Shown here: positions 56,324 to 64,000 of the stretch, in pieces
Numbering within the stretch: position 1 is the stretch's first letter
Layout of the letters: every line of letters begins with the position of its first letter
Assembly: GCF_019431045.1 (NCBI RefSeq)
Contig: NZ_JAHXPT010000002.1
Span: 186,001 to 250,000 of the forward strand
Source: Clostridium weizhouense
GTDB taxonomy: Bacteria > Bacillota > Clostridia > Clostridiales > Clostridiaceae
Direction of reading: 5' to 3'
DNA: 64,000 nt
Made by a program: the position numbers and the translations under genes
Notes under the pieces: generated by a model
The model's database searches: none
Told to the model about the DNA's origin: nothing
The model's input: the letters and a program-made list of their open reading frames with translations, nothing else

Positions 56324-57133
56324 CTATTTTTCCAAAATAAACTTTTCTATTGCATATGCTACTCCATCTTCATCATTTGTCTTAGTTATAAAATCAGCTA
56401 CTTCCTTTACTTCAGTAAATGCATTTCCCATAGCTATACCTAACCCTGCATATTTAATCATAGATAAATCATTAGCTGCATCTCCAAAAGTAATTATTTC
56501 ATCTCTATTTATTCCCAACATTTGAGAAAGTTTTTTTATGCCCTCACCTTTACTAACATTTTTATGCATAATTTCTAAATAGAAAGGAGTACTTCTGCAC
56601 ATACTATATCTTTTATAAATTTCTTTAGGCATCTTTCTTAATGCTTCTTCTAATATTGGTTCTGGATCTATCATCATTAATTTAATAATATCTTCCTCAT
56701 CATCTATAGTATTAAAATCCACTACATTATAAGTAATTTCATCCATTTCAGCCTCATGATCTGTATACTTATTAATTTTAGGCGTTATTAGTCCTCGTGT
56801 TGGTGAAAACGCTAAAATATTTATTCCTAAATTATCCGCTATATTAGTTATATACTTTAAATCATATCCTTTTAAAATAGATTTAAATATTATTTCTTTT
56901 GTTTTTACATTTTGAGCCATTGAACCATTAAAACTAATTACATAATCTGTTTCTTTCAACAACTCAAGTTCTTTTAAATATCTTATTAACCCCTCAATTG
57001 GTCTTCCAGAAGTTAAAACCACCTTAACCCCTTTTTCTTCTGCTTTTTTTATTGCCTCTTTATTTCTTTCAGAAATTTTTTTGTCTGTTGTTAATAATGT
57101 TCCATCCATGTCGATAGCTATTAACTTATACAT
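56324..57133 (-). CDS. Cof-type HAD phosphatase, paralog 2
   Basis: This 269-residue tandem paralog of the gene at 55411-56214 has the same length and motif order (AIDMDGTLLTTD, TSGRPIEGL, GDAANDLSMIKYAG). Between the two, the cap region (residues ~85-190) differs more than the core, as expected if their substrates differ. A ribosome binding site (GGGGGAGAGG) precedes the ATG. Confidence 0.92.
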   Translation of the reverse strand: MYKLIAIDMDGTLLTTDKKISERNKEAIKKAEEKGVKVVLTSGRPIEGLIRYLKELELLKETDYVISFNGSMAQNVKTKEIIFKSILKGYDLKYITNIADNLGINILAFSPTRGLITPKINKYTDHEAEMDEITYNVVDFNTIDDEEDIIKLMMIDPEPILEEALRKMPKEIYKRYSMCRSTPFYLEIMHKNVSKGEGIKKLSQMLGINRDEIITFGDAANDLSMIKYAGLGIAMGNAFTEVKEVADFITKTNDEDGVAYAIEKFILEK

Positions 57134-57289
57134 AATTACCTCTCCCCCAAAAGATCATATTATATAACTTAATAAAATAAGTAAATCACCTTCATTTTAC
57201 AGTAATATTTTATATTAGGCAAATAATGGGAGAGTATGCTTTAATAACATGAGTTGTAATATCTAATACATTTAACTCACATTTTGTAA

Positions 57290-57329
57290 CTAATATATAT
57301 TTTTTTCATAATATAAAAATATATATTAG
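57290..57329 (+). promoter_or_regulatory. Long leader hairpin before the YtaF-like gene
   Basis: CTAATATATATTTTT (57290-57304) pairs perfectly with 57315-57329. It lies 20-59 bases before the ATG, just ahead of the ribosome binding site. It could be an attenuator or an operator. Confidence 0.4.
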
Positions 57330-57348
57330 AATTTGTTGAGGTATTGTT

Positions 57349-57972
57349 ATGCTTGAATCAATATTGTTAGTTTCATCTTTATGTATAGATTCCTTTGTTG
57401 CAAGCATTGCTTATGGTACATCCAAAATTAAAATCCCACCAGTATCTGCTTTAATAATAAATTTAGTATCTACATGTACACTTGGGATTTCTTTATTCAT
57501 TGGATCTATAGTAAAAAAATTTCTACCTGGTAATTTGCCTATGATAATAGGATTTATTCTTTTAATGTGTCTAGGTGTATATAGATTATTTGAATGTATA
57601 TTTAAATCATATATCTCTAAACGTTCAAAAATAGACACACCTTTAACTTTTAAATTATTCGATTTTAAATTTGTATTAGATGTTTATGCTGATGAAACAA
57701 AGGCCGATTTTGATAATTCTAAAATATTAAATCCTAAAGAAGCATTTTATTTAGCATTAGCTTTATCACTAGATAGTTTGGCTGTAGGATTTGGTTCCAG
57801 CTTAACTAGTATTAACTATCTACAAGTTATTATTTTATGTTTTATTATAGGATTTTTAGCTGTATCTATCGGAGTTTTTGTTGGCAAAAAAGTAGCTGAT
57901 AATATAAATATTGAACTTTCTTGGCTATCTGGTGCATTACTTATAATATTAGCTATTATTAAATTTTTATAA
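57349..57972 (+). CDS. ytaF: YtaF-like sporulation membrane protein (MntP-related)
   Basis: This 207-residue membrane protein has six hydrophobic helices in two similar halves. Each half holds a paired Asp motif: LCIDSFVASIAYG (start) and LSLDSLAVGFGSS (second half). YtaF is known as a sporulation membrane protein in Bacillus and is related to the manganese exporter MntP. Transport is possible but unproven. Its leader contains a 15-base-pair hairpin. The name rests on the pattern, not on a search. Confidence 0.8.
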   Translation: MLESILLVSSLCIDSFVASIAYGTSKIKIPPVSALIINLVSTCTLGISLFIGSIVKKFLPGNLPMIIGFILLMCLGVYRLFECIFKSYISKRSKIDTPLTFKLFDFKFVLDVYADETKADFDNSKILNPKEAFYLALALSLDSLAVGFGSSLTSINYLQVIILCFIIGFLAVSIGVFVGKKVADNINIELSWLSGALLIILAIIKFL

Positions 57973-58012
57973 AATTATAAGGCTATGCTTTAAAACATAG
58001 CCTTATAATTTT
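57971..58012. terminator. Bidirectional terminator
   Basis: Perfect 17-base arms (57971-57987 and 57996-58012) enclose an 8-base loop between convergent ytaF-like and cbiP genes. Confidence 0.75.
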
Positions 58013-58016
58013 ATAT

Positions 58017-59516
58017 TTAAATATCTAAAATTTCTTTTATCTTATTAATATCTATATTTTCCTCAAATATCTTTGATAGCTTTTCATATTGTTCATTCTT
58101 ATATTCAGCTATTTCTTTAACATTATTATCTTCTGAAACTTCGATATTATTATTTTTTTTCAATGCATTTATAAATGCATTAGTAAATTCCTCTGAATCA
58201 AATATCCCATGCAAATAGGTTCCTACTACATTTCCAAATTTATTACATACCCCAATAGTATTTCCTTCTAAATCTTTTATAAATGATTTTACATTTTTTC
58301 CAACTTTGCTTATACCATTGTGTATCTCATATCCACTGACATTTTTACTTTCTAAATTATTAATATTCTCCAGATTACACACTACCTTAGCTTCTACTTG
58401 TTTTGTGATCTTTCTTTCATTAAATCTTGTTCTTATATCTAATAAACCAAAACCTTCTTCCTGTAGAACTTTACCTTCTACTCCTGCCTTATCTAAGAGT
58501 AATTTTCCAAGCATTTGGTATCCACCACATATTCCTACTACCAATGTCCCGTTTTGATGTAAATTAATTATTTCATCAAACAAACCATTATCTTTTAATA
58601 TTTTTAAATCTTCAATAGTATTTTTAGTTCCTGGAATAATTACTAAATTAGGCGTTTTTAAATCTTTTGCACATTCTACATATCTAACATTTACATCTTT
58701 TATTCTATCCAAAACAGTAAAATCAGTAAAATTTGACATATGAGAAAGCCTAATTATAGCTATATCTAATTTCTCTTTTTTCTCTATATTTTTAATCTTA
58801 TCAGTAACACTATCCTCATCATCAATATCTAAAATCTCATAAGGCATTACACCTAGTACAGGTATTTTAATTATATCTTCTAATTGTTTTATTGCAGGTT
58901 TAAAGAATTCTTTATTTCCTCTAAATTTATTTATTATAACACCCTTAACTCTTCTTCTTTCTTTTTCTGATAATAATTGTAATGTTCCAACAATAGATGC
59001 AAAAACTCCACCTCTATCAATATCTGCTACTAAAATTACTGGTGCATCTACACTCTCTGCCATATTCATATTGGTTATCTCAGTTTCCTTTAAGTTTATT
59101 TCTGCACAACTACCTGCACCTTCTAACACAATTAAATCATAATCACTGCTTAATTTATCATATGCAGATTTGGCTCTGGCTCTTAATTCTTTATTTAATT
59201 CCTTATACTTATAAGGTTCAATATTAGCATAAACTTTTCCTTCAACTATAACTTGAGTATATTCTCCACTTGGTTTTAATAATATAGGGTTCATCAAAGC
59301 ACTAGGCTCTATTTTACATGCTTCAGCTTGTACTACTTGAGCTCTCCCCATTTCCAATCCGTCTTTTGTAACATATGAATTTAAAGAAATATTTAAAGCT
59401 TTAAAAGGAGCTACCTTTAATCCTTGATTTTTTAAAAATCTACATAAAGCAGTTGCCAAAGTACTCTTACCAACTGAAGATGCTGTACCTAAAAACATTA
59501 TATTTTTCTTCTTCAT
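58017..59516 (-). CDS. cbiP: Cobyric acid synthase CbiP
   Basis: This 499-residue protein has an ATP-binding MinD-like N-terminal domain ([17 protein letters not shown]). Its C-terminal class-I-like glutaminase domain carries Cys in [10 protein letters not shown] and His in [11 protein letters not shown]. It amidates four side chains of adenosylcobyrinate diamide. The ATG at 59516 follows GGAGGGTAGT; a TTG 12 bases upstream is part of the ribosome binding site. It is the last gene of the late cobalamin operon, after a 216-base gap that holds a palindromic element. Confidence 0.95.
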   Translation of the reverse strand: MKKKNIMFLGTASSVGKSTLATALCRFLKNQGLKVAPFKALNISLNSYVTKDGLEMGRAQVVQAEACKIEPSALMNPILLKPSGEYTQVIVEGKVYANIEPYKYKELNKELRARAKSAYDKLSSDYDLIVLEGAGSCAEINLKETEITNMNMAESVDAPVILVADIDRGGVFASIVGTLQLLSEKERRRVKGVIINKFRGNKEFFKPAIKQLEDIIKIPVLGVMPYEILDIDDEDSVTDKIKNIEKKEKLDIAIIRLSHMSNFTDFTVLDRIKDVNVRYVECAKDLKTPNLVIIPGTKNTIEDLKILKDNGLFDEIINLHQNGTLVVGICGGYQMLGKLLLDKAGVEGKVLQEEGFGLLDIRTRFNERKITKQVEAKVVCNLENINNLESKNVSGYEIHNGISKVGKNVKSFIKDLEGNTIGVCNKFGNVVGTYLHGIFDSEEFTNAFINALKKNNNIEVSEDNNVKEIAEYKNEQYEKLSKIFEENIDINKIKEILDI

Positions 59517-59545
59517 ACTACCCTCCAAAACCGTATTTTACCATA

Positions 59546-59706
59546 AGACATATGAACAAAAATAACGAGTCCAAAATGCCCTGATTATTTTTTCATTAGA
59601 CAAGGACATAGATTAGTCTCATAGCAAACCTATTAGCCAAATCTGCTGATGCAGTATAATGAAAAATAAGCTTAACAAATGGACTTGTTATTTTTTGATT
59701 ATGCCT
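59546..59706. repeat. MITE-like palindromic intergenic element, copy B
   Basis: This 161-base block has TIRs of about 27 bases (59546-59573 and 59680-59706). Its inner inverted pair (TATTTTTTCATTAGAC against GTATAATGAAAAATA) is at the same relative place as in copy A (2940-3097), although its sequence differs. AGACAAGGA is conserved between them. It separates cbiP from the rest of the operon. Confidence 0.65.
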
Positions 59707-59732
59707 AATATTTAATAATTAAGTATTTTTAT

Positions 59733-60383
59733 TTACTTAATTGTTAAATATCCGTAGTCACCTGAAGTTTCTTTTTTTATAATTTCAAAATCAACTTTTT
59801 CTTTAAATATAGGTCCATCAAAAACAAATGTATGATATTCTCCATTCTCACCACTTGGATCACATCCCATTTCTTTTATGTTATTAACAATTTCTTTTGT
59901 TAATATAAGACCTAAAAATTCTTTATTTAATAAATTTAAATTTACTTTTTTTATTACAGTTCTAAATCCTATCTCTAAAAATTCATTAGTTAACTTTTCC
60001 CTATCTTCTTGCCATAATGGAAATTCACCTATAATTTCAGCTTCATTACAACGCTCTAAACACCAAGATTTATGATTTTCTATATCTATATCACCAAAAA
60101 CACATAAATCAATTCCTAATTTTTTAGCATTTTTTAAAGCCTTCGAAAATTCTATTGAATAATCATCTCCATTAGGACAATTAACTTCTAACAAAGGTAT
60201 GTCTAAAACCTCTGCAGTTTTTTGAAATAATTCTTTAGGTATCCCATGAAACCAAGAATTATTATTTTTATCAAATGTAACTAAGAGTGCAGCTGGTTTG
60301 TATCCCTTTTGAATCATTCTATACAAAGATAACATACTATCTTTACCACCACTATACGAAATTACAAATTTTAAATTTTTCAT
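59733..60383 (-). CDS. Diphthine-ammonia-ligase-like PP-loop ATP pyrophosphatase (COG2102 type)
   Basis: This 216-residue PP-loop enzyme has SYSGGKDSMLSLYRM at the start, then GDIDIENHKSWCLERC, and GENGEYHTFVFDGPIF near the C-terminus, the signature of Dph6-related adenylating enzymes. Bacteria have no diphthamide, so the substrate must be something else. The gene lies inside a late cobalamin operon between cobD and cbiP. That suggests an amidation or adenylation step in cobalamin assembly or salvage. It may also be accidental. The ATG at 60383 follows AGAGGGTG. Confidence 0.8.
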   Translation of the reverse strand: MKNLKFVISYSGGKDSMLSLYRMIQKGYKPAALLVTFDKNNNSWFHGIPKELFQKTAEVLDIPLLEVNCPNGDDYSIEFSKALKNAKKLGIDLCVFGDIDIENHKSWCLERCNEAEIIGEFPLWQEDREKLTNEFLEIGFRTVIKKVNLNLLNKEFLGLILTKEIVNNIKEMGCDPSGENGEYHTFVFDGPIFKEKVDFEIIKKETSGDYGYLTIK

Positions 60384-60456
60384 ACACACACCCTCTAAAC
60401 TAAATTACTATAACTAATACATTAATTTACTAAAAATTATATTCTTTTTACATATT

Positions 60457-61530
60457 TTAGCATATATTCAGAATATTTTTTATACTTTTAATTAATTTAA
60501 TATTTTCTTCTTCTAATTTTACAGCTACTCTATAGTAAGATTCATCTAATCCCTCATAATTACTACAACTTCTTATTAAAATTTTATCTTCTAAAAGTTT
60601 TGATTTTAAATCAATTTTAGAATTAATTTTAAAAAATATAAAATTTACACTAGGATTATATACTGTTAAATTATTTAATTCTTTTAAACCATTATATAGT
60701 AAAGACTTCTGATATTCCATATAATCTATTGTTTTTCTTATATACTTTTTATCTTTAAGTGATGCTCTCGTTGCTAAATCTGCTAATATATTTATATTCC
60801 ACGCCGGAGTTATCTTGTTTATCTCATTTTTAAATTTATTATTAGCTGTTATTGCATATCCTATTCTCATGCCTGGTAATGCAAAAAATTTAGTAAGTGA
60901 TTTTATTATTATTAAATTAGAATATTCTTTTATAAATGAGTTCATTGACATATCTTCTTTTATAAAATCTAAAAATGATTCATCTATCAATACACTAGTA
61001 CCAGTTTTTTTAGATTTCTTTAGAATATCTATTAATAATTTTTTATCACTTATTACACCTGTTGGATTATTAGGATTACAAATAAAAATCAAATCTAATT
61101 CATTATCAATATAATCTAAAATATCGTCTTTTATATGAAAATTATTTTCTTCGATTGTTTTATAAAATTTTGCTTCTGCATTAATAGCTTCAACAGCTTC
61201 TTTATATTCAGAAAATGTCGGAATAGGAATTAATACTCTTTTAGGATTTAATGCTCTTACTGCATTGAATAATACTTCTGCTGCTCCATTTCCCAAAATC
61301 AAATCATTAATATCAACATTTTCATATTCTGATATTTCATTTTTTAGCTCAAAATAAGTTATATCAGGATATTTCTCTATCTCTTTTAAGTTATCTACTA
61401 TTGCTTGTTTAGCTTTATCTGACATTCCTAATGGATTTATATTAGATGAAAAATCTATTATATCATAATATTCTATTCCTCTTTTTCTTGCTATTTCTTT
61501 TACATTTCCTCCATGTCCTAAGTTAGCCAC
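60457..61530 (-). CDS. cobD: Threonine-phosphate decarboxylase
   Basis: This 357-residue PLP enzyme has FSSNINPLGMSDKAKQAI at the start and ICNPNNPTG. The PLP lysine is in SLTKFFALPGMRIGYA. It decarboxylates L-threonine O-3-phosphate to aminopropanol phosphate for the cobalamin nucleotide loop. The protein resembles hisC; its place in the cob operon decides the call. I propose the GTG at 61530 as the start, because GGAGG lies 8 bases upstream and the GTG overlaps the cbiB stop by 8 bases. The ATG 6 bases earlier is too close to that ribosome binding site. Confidence 0.9.
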   Translation of the reverse strand: MANLGHGGNVKEIARKRGIEYYDIIDFSSNINPLGMSDKAKQAIVDNLKEIEKYPDITYFELKNEISEYENVDINDLILGNGAAEVLFNAVRALNPKRVLIPIPTFSEYKEAVEAINAEAKFYKTIEENNFHIKDDILDYIDNELDLIFICNPNNPTGVISDKKLLIDILKKSKKTGTSVLIDESFLDFIKEDMSMNSFIKEYSNLIIIKSLTKFFALPGMRIGYAITANNKFKNEINKITPAWNINILADLATRASLKDKKYIRKTIDYMEYQKSLLYNGLKELNNLTVYNPSVNFIFFKINSKIDLKSKLLEDKILIRSCSNYEGLDESYYRVAVKLEEENIKLIKSIKNILNIC

Positions 61531-62473
61531 AGACATATCCTCCAATACTATTTAAAATTATAGCTAATATGTAACCTAAAACCGTGCTACAGTATAATAC
61601 TTTTGAAGTTTTATTTACATCCTCTATACTAATTTTATTAATCATATCACCTATAGTAGGTTTTTCTACCAACTTTCCAAAATAATAATTAGCCCCTCCT
61701 AGTTCTATGCCTAATGCACCTGCCATTGCCGCCTCAGGATGTGCACTATTAGGACTAGAATGATTATATCTATCTCTTTTATATATCCTAAAACTATTTT
61801 TATAATTATATCCTAAAATCATAGATGAAATAATTATAAAAATACCTGTTATTCTTGCAGGAATATAATTAAATACATCATCTAATTTAGCTGGAAAATA
61901 TCCAAAATCTTTATATTTATCATTTTTGTAACCAAACATTGAATCTAATGTATTAACACTCTTATAAACCATAGCTAACGGTGCTCCACCAATTCCTGCA
62001 AAAAATAATGGTGCTATAACCCCATCTGACATATTTTCTGCAATTGTTTCTATTACCGCTTTTATAATAGCAACTTTATCTAAATCATTAGTGTCTCGTC
62101 CTACTATAAATGACAATTGCTTTCTTGCACCTAAAATATCATCATTAATAATAAACTTAATAACTTTATACCCTTCTACCACTAATCCCTTGGATGAAAT
62201 ACAAAAATATATTAATATTCCACTTAAAACCACTCCAAAATAGCTATTAATTCTAGTAGCTAAACTTATAATAAAAAAATTAAACTCAAAAGTTAAAAAT
62301 ACAGTAATTACCCATGTAATTAAACCCGCCATCTTTAATGAATTGCTTAATAATTTTCTCATTAAAATCTCTAACTTACTTGCTATGCTTCCAATTATTC
62401 TAACAGGATGAACTGGATTTTCAGGATCACCTATTAATAAATCCAAAATAAATCCAATAGTTATTTCTATCAT
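61523..62473 (-). CDS. cbiB: Adenosylcobinamide-phosphate synthase CbiB
   Basis: This 316-residue membrane protein starts FILDLLIGDPENPVHPVRIIG, the CbiB hallmark. RDTNDLDKVAIIKAVIETIAEN and HSSPNSAHPEAAMAGALGI follow. It joins aminopropanol phosphate to cobyric acid. The ATG at 62473 follows AAAGGTGG; a start 27 bases upstream has no ribosome binding site. It overlaps cobD by 8 bases. Confidence 0.95.
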   Translation of the reverse strand: MIEITIGFILDLLIGDPENPVHPVRIIGSIASKLEILMRKLLSNSLKMAGLITWVITVFLTFEFNFFIISLATRINSYFGVVLSGILIYFCISSKGLVVEGYKVIKFIINDDILGARKQLSFIVGRDTNDLDKVAIIKAVIETIAENMSDGVIAPLFFAGIGGAPLAMVYKSVNTLDSMFGYKNDKYKDFGYFPAKLDDVFNYIPARITGIFIIISSMILGYNYKNSFRIYKRDRYNHSSPNSAHPEAAMAGALGIELGGANYYFGKLVEKPTIGDMINKISIEDVNKTSKVLYCSTVLGYILAIILNSIGGYVCG

Positions 62474-62500
62474 TCGTAAACCACCTTTTATTTGTTTCAA

Positions 62501-63103
62501 CTAAAAAATCTTAGTAACATTTAGTATTTTTATAGGAAATTCAGTTGATATAACTACTTTATATCCTTCTCCTACATTTGGTTGCCACTCTATAAAACTT
62601 TTTTTATTATCATATAAAATTTCTAACAACATACCTATAGTTCCACCATGTATAACAGCTACAGCACTATCTATATTATTAATTTTTAAGGATTCTATTA
62701 GTTTATTAAAACCTATTTGTATCCTACTTTTAAATTCTTGTCTACTTTCTCCATTTGGACAACTTACACTTCCAGTCTCATCTATAACCCACTCATTATA
62801 TTTAGGATGGTCTTTTAAATCCTCATGTGATTTTAATTCAAATTCACCAAAATCATATTCACAAAGTTCTGATAAAATATCATATTCCTTGTCTGGATAT
62901 AAAATCTCTAGAGTTTGATTAGCTCTTTTTAATCCACTTGTAAAATATTTTTCACACATTGGATATTTATTTTTTTCCTTCTTTAAAATTAGTTCATTTA
63001 TTCCCTCATCACTTAATGGAACATCTGATTTACCATAATATAATCTTTCCTTATTGCAATATGTTTTTCCATGTCTAATCAAGTATATATCAATTTCTTT
63101 CAT
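62501..63103 (-). CDS. cobC: Alpha-ribazole phosphatase-like histidine phosphatase
   Basis: This 200-residue protein has the phosphoglycerate-mutase fold: YLIRHGKTYCNKERLYYG at the start holds the catalytic His, and VAVIHGGTIGML the second. In cobalamin operons this is CobC, which removes the phosphate from alpha-ribazole 5'-phosphate or from adenosylcobalamin 5'-phosphate. The name is by context. It overlaps cobU by 14 bases. Confidence 0.85.
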   Translation of the reverse strand: MKEIDIYLIRHGKTYCNKERLYYGKSDVPLSDEGINELILKKEKNKYPMCEKYFTSGLKRANQTLEILYPDKEYDILSELCEYDFGEFELKSHEDLKDHPKYNEWVIDETGSVSCPNGESRQEFKSRIQIGFNKLIESLKINNIDSAVAVIHGGTIGMLLEILYDNKKSFIEWQPNVGEGYKVVISTEFPIKILNVTKIF

Positions 63104-63476
63104 CTTTTAATACCTCTTCTATTCCAAAAAATATTCTAGATACCTTTTTAGCTTCTTTTGATAAAAACTGTAGAACTTTTCCACACTCTTCTCTCCAAAT
63201 TCTATCTTCTTGAGTTAATGGAACTATACCAGAACCTATCTCATCGCAAATAATTGTTTTATCCTTCAAATAACTTAAATTTTCTTTTATGATTTCTAAT
63301 GCATCTATTTTCTTTAAAACACATTCTCTAATAAAAACATGAAGTCCAACTATACATTTATATGAGAAATCTAAATTACTATCATTACAAAAAAATAAAT
63401 CTTCTTCTTGTAAGTTATACTTTGATTTTACAAAATCAATCTTTCCATTATACGCTCCACCGAAAACTAAAATCAT
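63090..63476 (-). CDS. Short CobU-like protein (adenosylcobinamide kinase/guanylyltransferase family)
   Basis: This 128-residue protein fits CobU at the start (ILVFGGAYNGKIDF) and in the second half (CDEIGSGIVPLTQEDRIW, then ECGKVLQFLSKEAKKV). Normal CobU has about 180 residues. The P-loop is degenerate: GGAYNGKI lacks the final Ser/Thr. The middle HRxxRPxxWxTxE segment with the guanylylated His is absent, although an unrelated His sits at residue 46. It is either a short form with changed activity or a decayed copy. Its place in the operon argues for function. The ribosome binding site AGGAAGG precedes the ATG. Confidence 0.75.
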   Translation of the reverse strand: MILVFGGAYNGKIDFVKSKYNLQEEDLFFCNDSNLDFSYKCIVGLHVFIRECVLKKIDALEIIKENLSYLKDKTIICDEIGSGIVPLTQEDRIWREECGKVLQFLSKEAKKVSRIFFGIEEVLKDERN

Positions 63477-63533
63477 ATGACCTTCCTCTCTTCATATATA
63501 TAATACATATTTTAATTAAAGTTAATATTGATT

Positions 63534-64000
63534 CTAAAATATTCCTGCTACTAATAATCCAGCTATTTCTCCCATTACTAATGAAAATCCTGCTACATCT
63601 CCAGATATGCCACCTAATTCTTTAATACATTTGTTTACACAAAAAGTTATAATAAGGCATATAGTCGGAACAATTATTATTCCAATAGATTTTAAGAACA
63701 TACAAGAAATAAAATACGTTAAAACTAGTGCTGTTAGTAAAATAGTTTTATCCTTAATCCCTGTACCTTTTTTAAAATAACTTCCTAAGAGACTTTCTTT
63801 AATTGTAATTTTACTAATTAAAAAATATCCTGCAATACATCTACTTACTATAGGAATTAAAATTAAAATATATGGATTATTCCTTTTTTCTAAAAATGAA
63901 TACATACTTCCAAATTGCACAAAAAATAATATTATAAGTGCTATTACTGCAAAGGCTCCTGTCGCTGAATCTTTTAATATTCTAAGTTTTTCTTTTCTCT
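63534..64000 (-). CDS. cobS: Cobalamin synthase CobS (partial, cut by window end)
   Basis: The open frame continues to the right edge, giving about 155 C-terminal residues. [21 protein letters not shown] resembles the 'IMKDSxxGxFGVxAL' motif of CobS. Several membrane helices follow, ending at [12 protein letters not shown]. CobS joins adenosylcobinamide-GDP and alpha-ribazole to form cobalamin. A GTG inside the frame (63918-63920) is not the real start, because the frame stays open and conserved upstream. It is the most upstream visible gene of the operon. Confidence 0.85.
   Translation of the reverse strand, partial: RKEKLRILKDSATGAFAVIALIILFFVQFGSMYSFLEKRNNPYILILIPIVSRCIAGYFLISKITIKESLLGSYFKKGTGIKDKTILLTALVLTYFISCMFLKSIGIIIVPTICLIITFCVNKCIKELGGISGDVAGFSLVMGEIAGLLVAGIF

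Noticed and set aside
1..64000. CRISPR arrays, prophage, integrated element, tRNA or rRNA
   Set aside because: No regularly spaced direct repeats, no phage or transposase genes, and no cloverleaf-like GTTCGAATC segment in the intergenic regions were seen; the GTTCTTCGAAC at 44484-44494 belongs to the intergenic repeat.

Overview
The window is a stretch of chromosome from a low-GC, spore-forming anaerobe, most likely Clostridium sensu stricto. The support is very AT-rich sequence with A/T-ending codons, strong GGAGG-type ribosome binding sites, sporulation genes (SpoVB-like, YtaF-like, Cys-rich coat-like proteins), a PerR-type regulator, and tetrapyrrole genes that lead to cobalamin and siroheme with no haem branch in view. 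I cannot name the species. No prophage, conjugative element, transposase, CRISPR array, tRNA or rRNA was seen. Most genes are on the minus strand.

Layout: 1-6.9 kb holds the end of a membrane protein, a SpoVB/MurJ-like flippase, an RluA pseudouridine synthase, an M20 amidohydrolase, a large FtsA-like protein and a 32-residue membrane peptide. 7-14 kb holds a UvrD-type helicase, nicotinate phosphoribosyltransferase, twin 105-residue proteins of unknown function, perR and unknown proteins. 14-15.4 kb is a cluster of one Asn-rich and two very Cys-rich proteins. 15.6-22 kb is the protein quality-control block tig-clpP-clpX-lon-engB. 22-23.7 kb has small unknown genes and a probable small RNA. 23.7-32.3 kb is a complete histidine pathway (hisZGDCBHAFIE, with a convergent PHP-type histidinol phosphatase). 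32.8-38.5 kb has a GNAT enzyme, a DegV protein and thrC-thrB-ACT. 41-48.8 kb is hemA-precorrin-2 dehydrogenase-hemC-cobA/hemD-hemB-hemL-cbiK, followed upstream by a siroheme reductase that would use the product. 50.5-58 kb has a divergent cis-prenyltransferase, an NSS transporter, metA, a lactonase-fold protein, two HAD phosphatases and a YtaF-like protein. 58-64 kb is a late cobalamin operon (cobS-cobU-cobC-cbiB-cobD-PP-loop ATPase-cbiP), cut by the window end.

The two tetrapyrrole blocks fit together. The first makes sirohydrochlorin and its cobalt form; the second finishes the nucleotide loop of cobalamin. The corrin-ring cbi genes are not in the window.

The least explained signals lie between genes. 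There are two families of imperfectly palindromic intergenic repeats whose copies keep base-pairing while changing sequence. There is a probable small RNA with its own promoter, three hairpins and C-rich single-stranded segments (about 23403-23541). A C-rich, terminator-capped RNA lies downstream of the Asn/Cys-rich cluster. Long palindromes lie in front of both twin 105-residue genes. perR appears to use an ATT start codon.
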